Shown: positions 23,691 through 25,412 of the stretch, piece by piece
How positions within the stretch are numbered: position 1 is the first letter of the stretch
Layout: every line of letters begins with the position of its first letter
NCBI GenBank assembly: GCA_948688495.1
Contig: CAPQSW010000030.1
Location: forward strand, 16,487 to 41,898
Length of the DNA: 25,412 nucleotides
Direction: 5' to 3'
Origin: an uncultured Lachnospiraceae bacterium
Lineage (GTDB): Bacteria > Bacillota > Clostridia > Lachnospirales > Lachnospiraceae
The notes under the pieces: generated by a model
What the model was told of the DNA's origin: nothing
The model's input: the letters and a program-made list of their open reading frames with translations, nothing else
Databases searched by the model: none
Translations under genes and position numbers: made by a program

Positions 23691-24801
23691 TTTTGTTATA
23701 GCTTGTATATTACTTTTGGCATTGATGCTGGCCGGATGCTCTGGGAAGGAGTCTGAGTCCGGGCAGAAGAAGCAGGTAACCACAAAGAGATATGAGGAGC
23801 AGAAAGAATCTAAAGAAAATCAGGGATATAGAGGCCAAAAGGAAAATAATACAGAAGATAATGAGGAACAGGAGGAAAGCCAAAAGGAGGAAAACCAAAA
23901 GGATGGACAGCAGGAGGAATCCGGGGAGGAAAGCGATGTGCCGGCGTTGAATCCAGACACCGTGACTTATGCGCAGGAGGAAGTTGTGACAACCTCCTCC
24001 GTAAACGTTAGGATTGCTCCCTCTATAGACAGTGAGGTGTACCAGACCGTAGCCCGCAGAAGTGATTTTACCAGGACGGCGGATGATGGCACCTGGAGTG
24101 CAGTGTTGATTGATGGCAAAGAGTATTATATTGCATCAGAATATCTGATGCTTGCCTCTGAGGTGACGGATAATGGCTATCTGGTGGTGATTGACGCCGG
24201 GCATCAAGCACAGGGAAACAGCGAACACGAACCCATAGGTCCGGGTGCTTTTGAGACGAAACCTAAAGTTGCCAGTGGAACCTCCGGCTGTGTTACCGGG
24301 CTGAAAGAATATGAGCTTACCCTGCAGGTATCCTTAAAGCTTCAGGAGGAATTGGAAGCCAGAGGGTATCAGGTTATGATGGTGCGTACCAGCCATGATG
24401 TGAATATCAGTAACAGTGAGCGGGCGGCAGTTGCTAACAATGCGGGTGCAGATGCCTTTATCCGCGTTCATGCGAACGGTTCGGATGACAGCGGACAGAA
24501 CGGCGCATTGACAATCTGCCCGACTTCTGCCAATCCCTATATGGGCAATCTCTACGACCAGTGCCACAAGCTGTCAGAGTGTGTGCTGGATGGTGTAGTG
24601 AATGCCACCGGAGCGAATAAGCAAAGCATCTGGGAGACAGACAGCATGAGCGGAATTAACTGGTGTACCGTCCCGGTGACGATTGTAGAGATGGGATTTA
24701 TGACAAATCCTACGGAAGATGCTAACATGGCAGACGATGGCTACCAGCAGAAGATTTCCACCGGAATTGCGGACGGGCTGGATGCTTATTTTGGGATTTA
24801 G
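23677..24801 (+). CDS. Lipoprotein N-acetylmuramoyl-L-alanine amidase with SH3 domain
   Basis: This 374-aa peptidoglycan amidase is probably tethered to the outer face of the membrane. The signal sequence ends in the lipobox LMLAGC, making Cys21 the lipidated residue. Residues 22-90 form a very acidic Glu/Gln/Lys-rich spacer. An SH3b-like domain covers about 100-160 (SSVNVRIAPSIDSEVYQ). The Amidase_3 domain covers about 168-372 with zinc ligands His176 (VIDAGHQ), Glu211 (GLKEYELTLQ) and His265 (IRVHANGS), and catalytic Glu338 (VEMGFMTNP). AAGGAG precedes the ATG at 23677. The start lies inside the end of pyk (14-nt overlap), so expression is coupled to glycolysis genes. It is related in catalytic domain to the amidase at 2439 but has a different anchor and binding modules. 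Confidence 0.93.
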   Translation: MKKYSFVIACILLLALMLAGCSGKESESGQKKQVTTKRYEEQKESKENQGYRGQKENNTEDNEEQEESQKEENQKDGQQEESGEESDVPALNPDTVTYAQEEVVTTSSVNVRIAPSIDSEVYQTVARRSDFTRTADDGTWSAVLIDGKEYYIASEYLMLASEVTDNGYLVVIDAGHQAQGNSEHEPIGPGAFETKPKVASGTSGCVTGLKEYELTLQVSLKLQEELEARGYQVMMVRTSHDVNISNSERAAVANNAGADAFIRVHANGSDDSGQNGALTICPTSANPYMGNLYDQCHKLSECVLDGVVNATGANKQSIWETDSMSGINWCTVPVTIVEMGFMTNPTEDANMADDGYQQKISTGIADGLDAYFGI

Positions 24802-24933
24802 GAGAGTATATGCAGCGGAAATTAATCATTGAGGTTTCTTATAAAATGAAAAGCTTTTTGGTGGTTCGTTTTTCCGTGCATTGCCTGCCTATTTAGATAA
24901 TAGGAATAGCAAAAGAAGGATACTTAAGGAAAG

Positions 24934-25412
24934 ATGCTGGATATATTAATTGCAGAAGACAACAAAGAAATAGGTACTTTGCTATGCGATTTTTTGCGTA
25001 AGGAGAATTACACGGTTAGCGTAGCAAAGACCGGTGAAAAGGCATTGGAATTGTATGAAAAATATGGAGCCAGAGTGATCGTGTTGGATATTATGCTTCC
25101 CGGAATAGATGGGTTTGCGGTCTGTTCTAAGATCAGGGAGACCTCTAATACCCATATTTTAATTGCCAGCGCCAGGGTGGAAAAGAATGATCAGTTAAAA
25201 GGCTTATATCTTGGTGCAGATGATTACATTGAGAAACCTTATGATGTAGATATTCTAATAGCCAAGATCAAAGGCATTTTTAAAAGAAAATATGGTCAGG
25301 CAGAGATTGTAGAAGGGAATATCCGATTGAATACTGTGCAACAGACGGTGTATGTAGACGGACAGAAAAAAGAGGTTACCGAAAAGGAGTTTGCACTGTT
25401 AAAGCTGTTAAT
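24934..25412 (+). CDS. OmpR-family response regulator, N-terminal part (3' end outside window)
   Basis: The open frame runs from ATG at 24934 to the window edge, 159 complete codons. AAGGAAAG lies just upstream of the ATG. The receiver domain is at about 1-115: acidic pocket AEDN (7-10), phospho-acceptor Asp52 in VIVLDIMLPGIDG, switch Ser79 in LIASAR, and Lys101 with aromatic switch Tyr98 in ADDYIEKPYD. After a linker, the start of a winged-helix DNA-binding domain appears (NIRLNTVQQTVYVDG, then EKEFALLKLL), so this is the OmpR/PhoB class. A sensor kinase gene probably follows outside the window. The 132-nt gap before it holds no convincing terminator; a weak -10-like TAGATAAT occurs near 24895. 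Confidence 0.92.
   Translation, partial: MLDILIAEDNKEIGTLLCDFLRKENYTVSVAKTGEKALELYEKYGARVIVLDIMLPGIDGFAVCSKIRETSNTHILIASARVEKNDQLKGLYLGADDYIEKPYDVDILIAKIKGIFKRKYGQAEIVEGNIRLNTVQQTVYVDGQKKEVTEKEFALLKLL

Noticed and set aside
24802..24933. Terminator after the lipoprotein amidase
   Set aside because: There are T-runs and a weak GAAA/TTTC pairing, but no stable GC-containing stem next to a T-run.

Overview
The window looks like a chromosomal stretch from a low-to-moderate GC Gram-positive anaerobe of the Clostridia, most likely Lachnospiraceae. The reasons are GGAGG-type ribosome binding sites, secreted amidases carrying fibronectin type III (Fn3) repeats, Big_2/Big_3/LamG surface proteins, and the protein styles of HtrA, LCP and carbamate kinase. 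This is inferred from style, not from a database match. Every gene I support lies on the + strand. I see no tRNA, rRNA, CRISPR array, transposase or phage gene.

Layout. (1) 1-7262 is a cell-wall and signalling block: the 3' end of an Fn3-repeat protein, a membrane diguanylate cyclase, then a promoter-driven pair made of a secreted N-acetylmuramoyl-L-alanine amidase with five Fn3 repeats and a secreted glucosaminidase with two. A terminator closes this block, and the -35 box of the next promoter sits inside it. (2) 7409-10626 is a short polysaccharide-initiation operon: a 66-aa zinc-ribbon protein, a polyprenyl-phosphate sugar-1-phosphate transferase and two GT2 glycosyltransferases, with translationally coupled overlaps. 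(3) 10704-13663 holds an LCP-family ligase (attachment of wall polymers) and glmS (glucosamine-6-phosphate for wall precursors), 11 nt apart. (4) 13769-15367 is a membrane-anchored HtrA protease with a strong terminator. (5) 15437-21022 holds a long leader with several complementary segments and a terminator-like hairpin, then a 1742-aa secreted protein built from Big_2, Big_3, LamG and a repeated domain I cannot name. (6) 21264-24801 holds a carbamate kinase with altered phosphate-loop motifs, pyruvate kinase, and an overlapping lipoprotein amidase. (7) From 24934 an OmpR-family response regulator runs off the end.

How it fits together. Most of the window concerns the cell envelope: precursor supply (glmS), polymer initiation (glycosyl-1-phosphate transferase, GT2s), polymer attachment (LCP), wall remodelling (two amidases, one glucosaminidase), quality control (HtrA) and surface display (the large Big/LamG protein). 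Carbamate kinase and pyruvate kinase are both substrate-level ATP producers.

The least explained items are the leader at about 15548-15750, with its possible small ORF and attenuator, and the strong shift in codon use along the surface-protein gene. I found no clear defence, mobile or toxin system.
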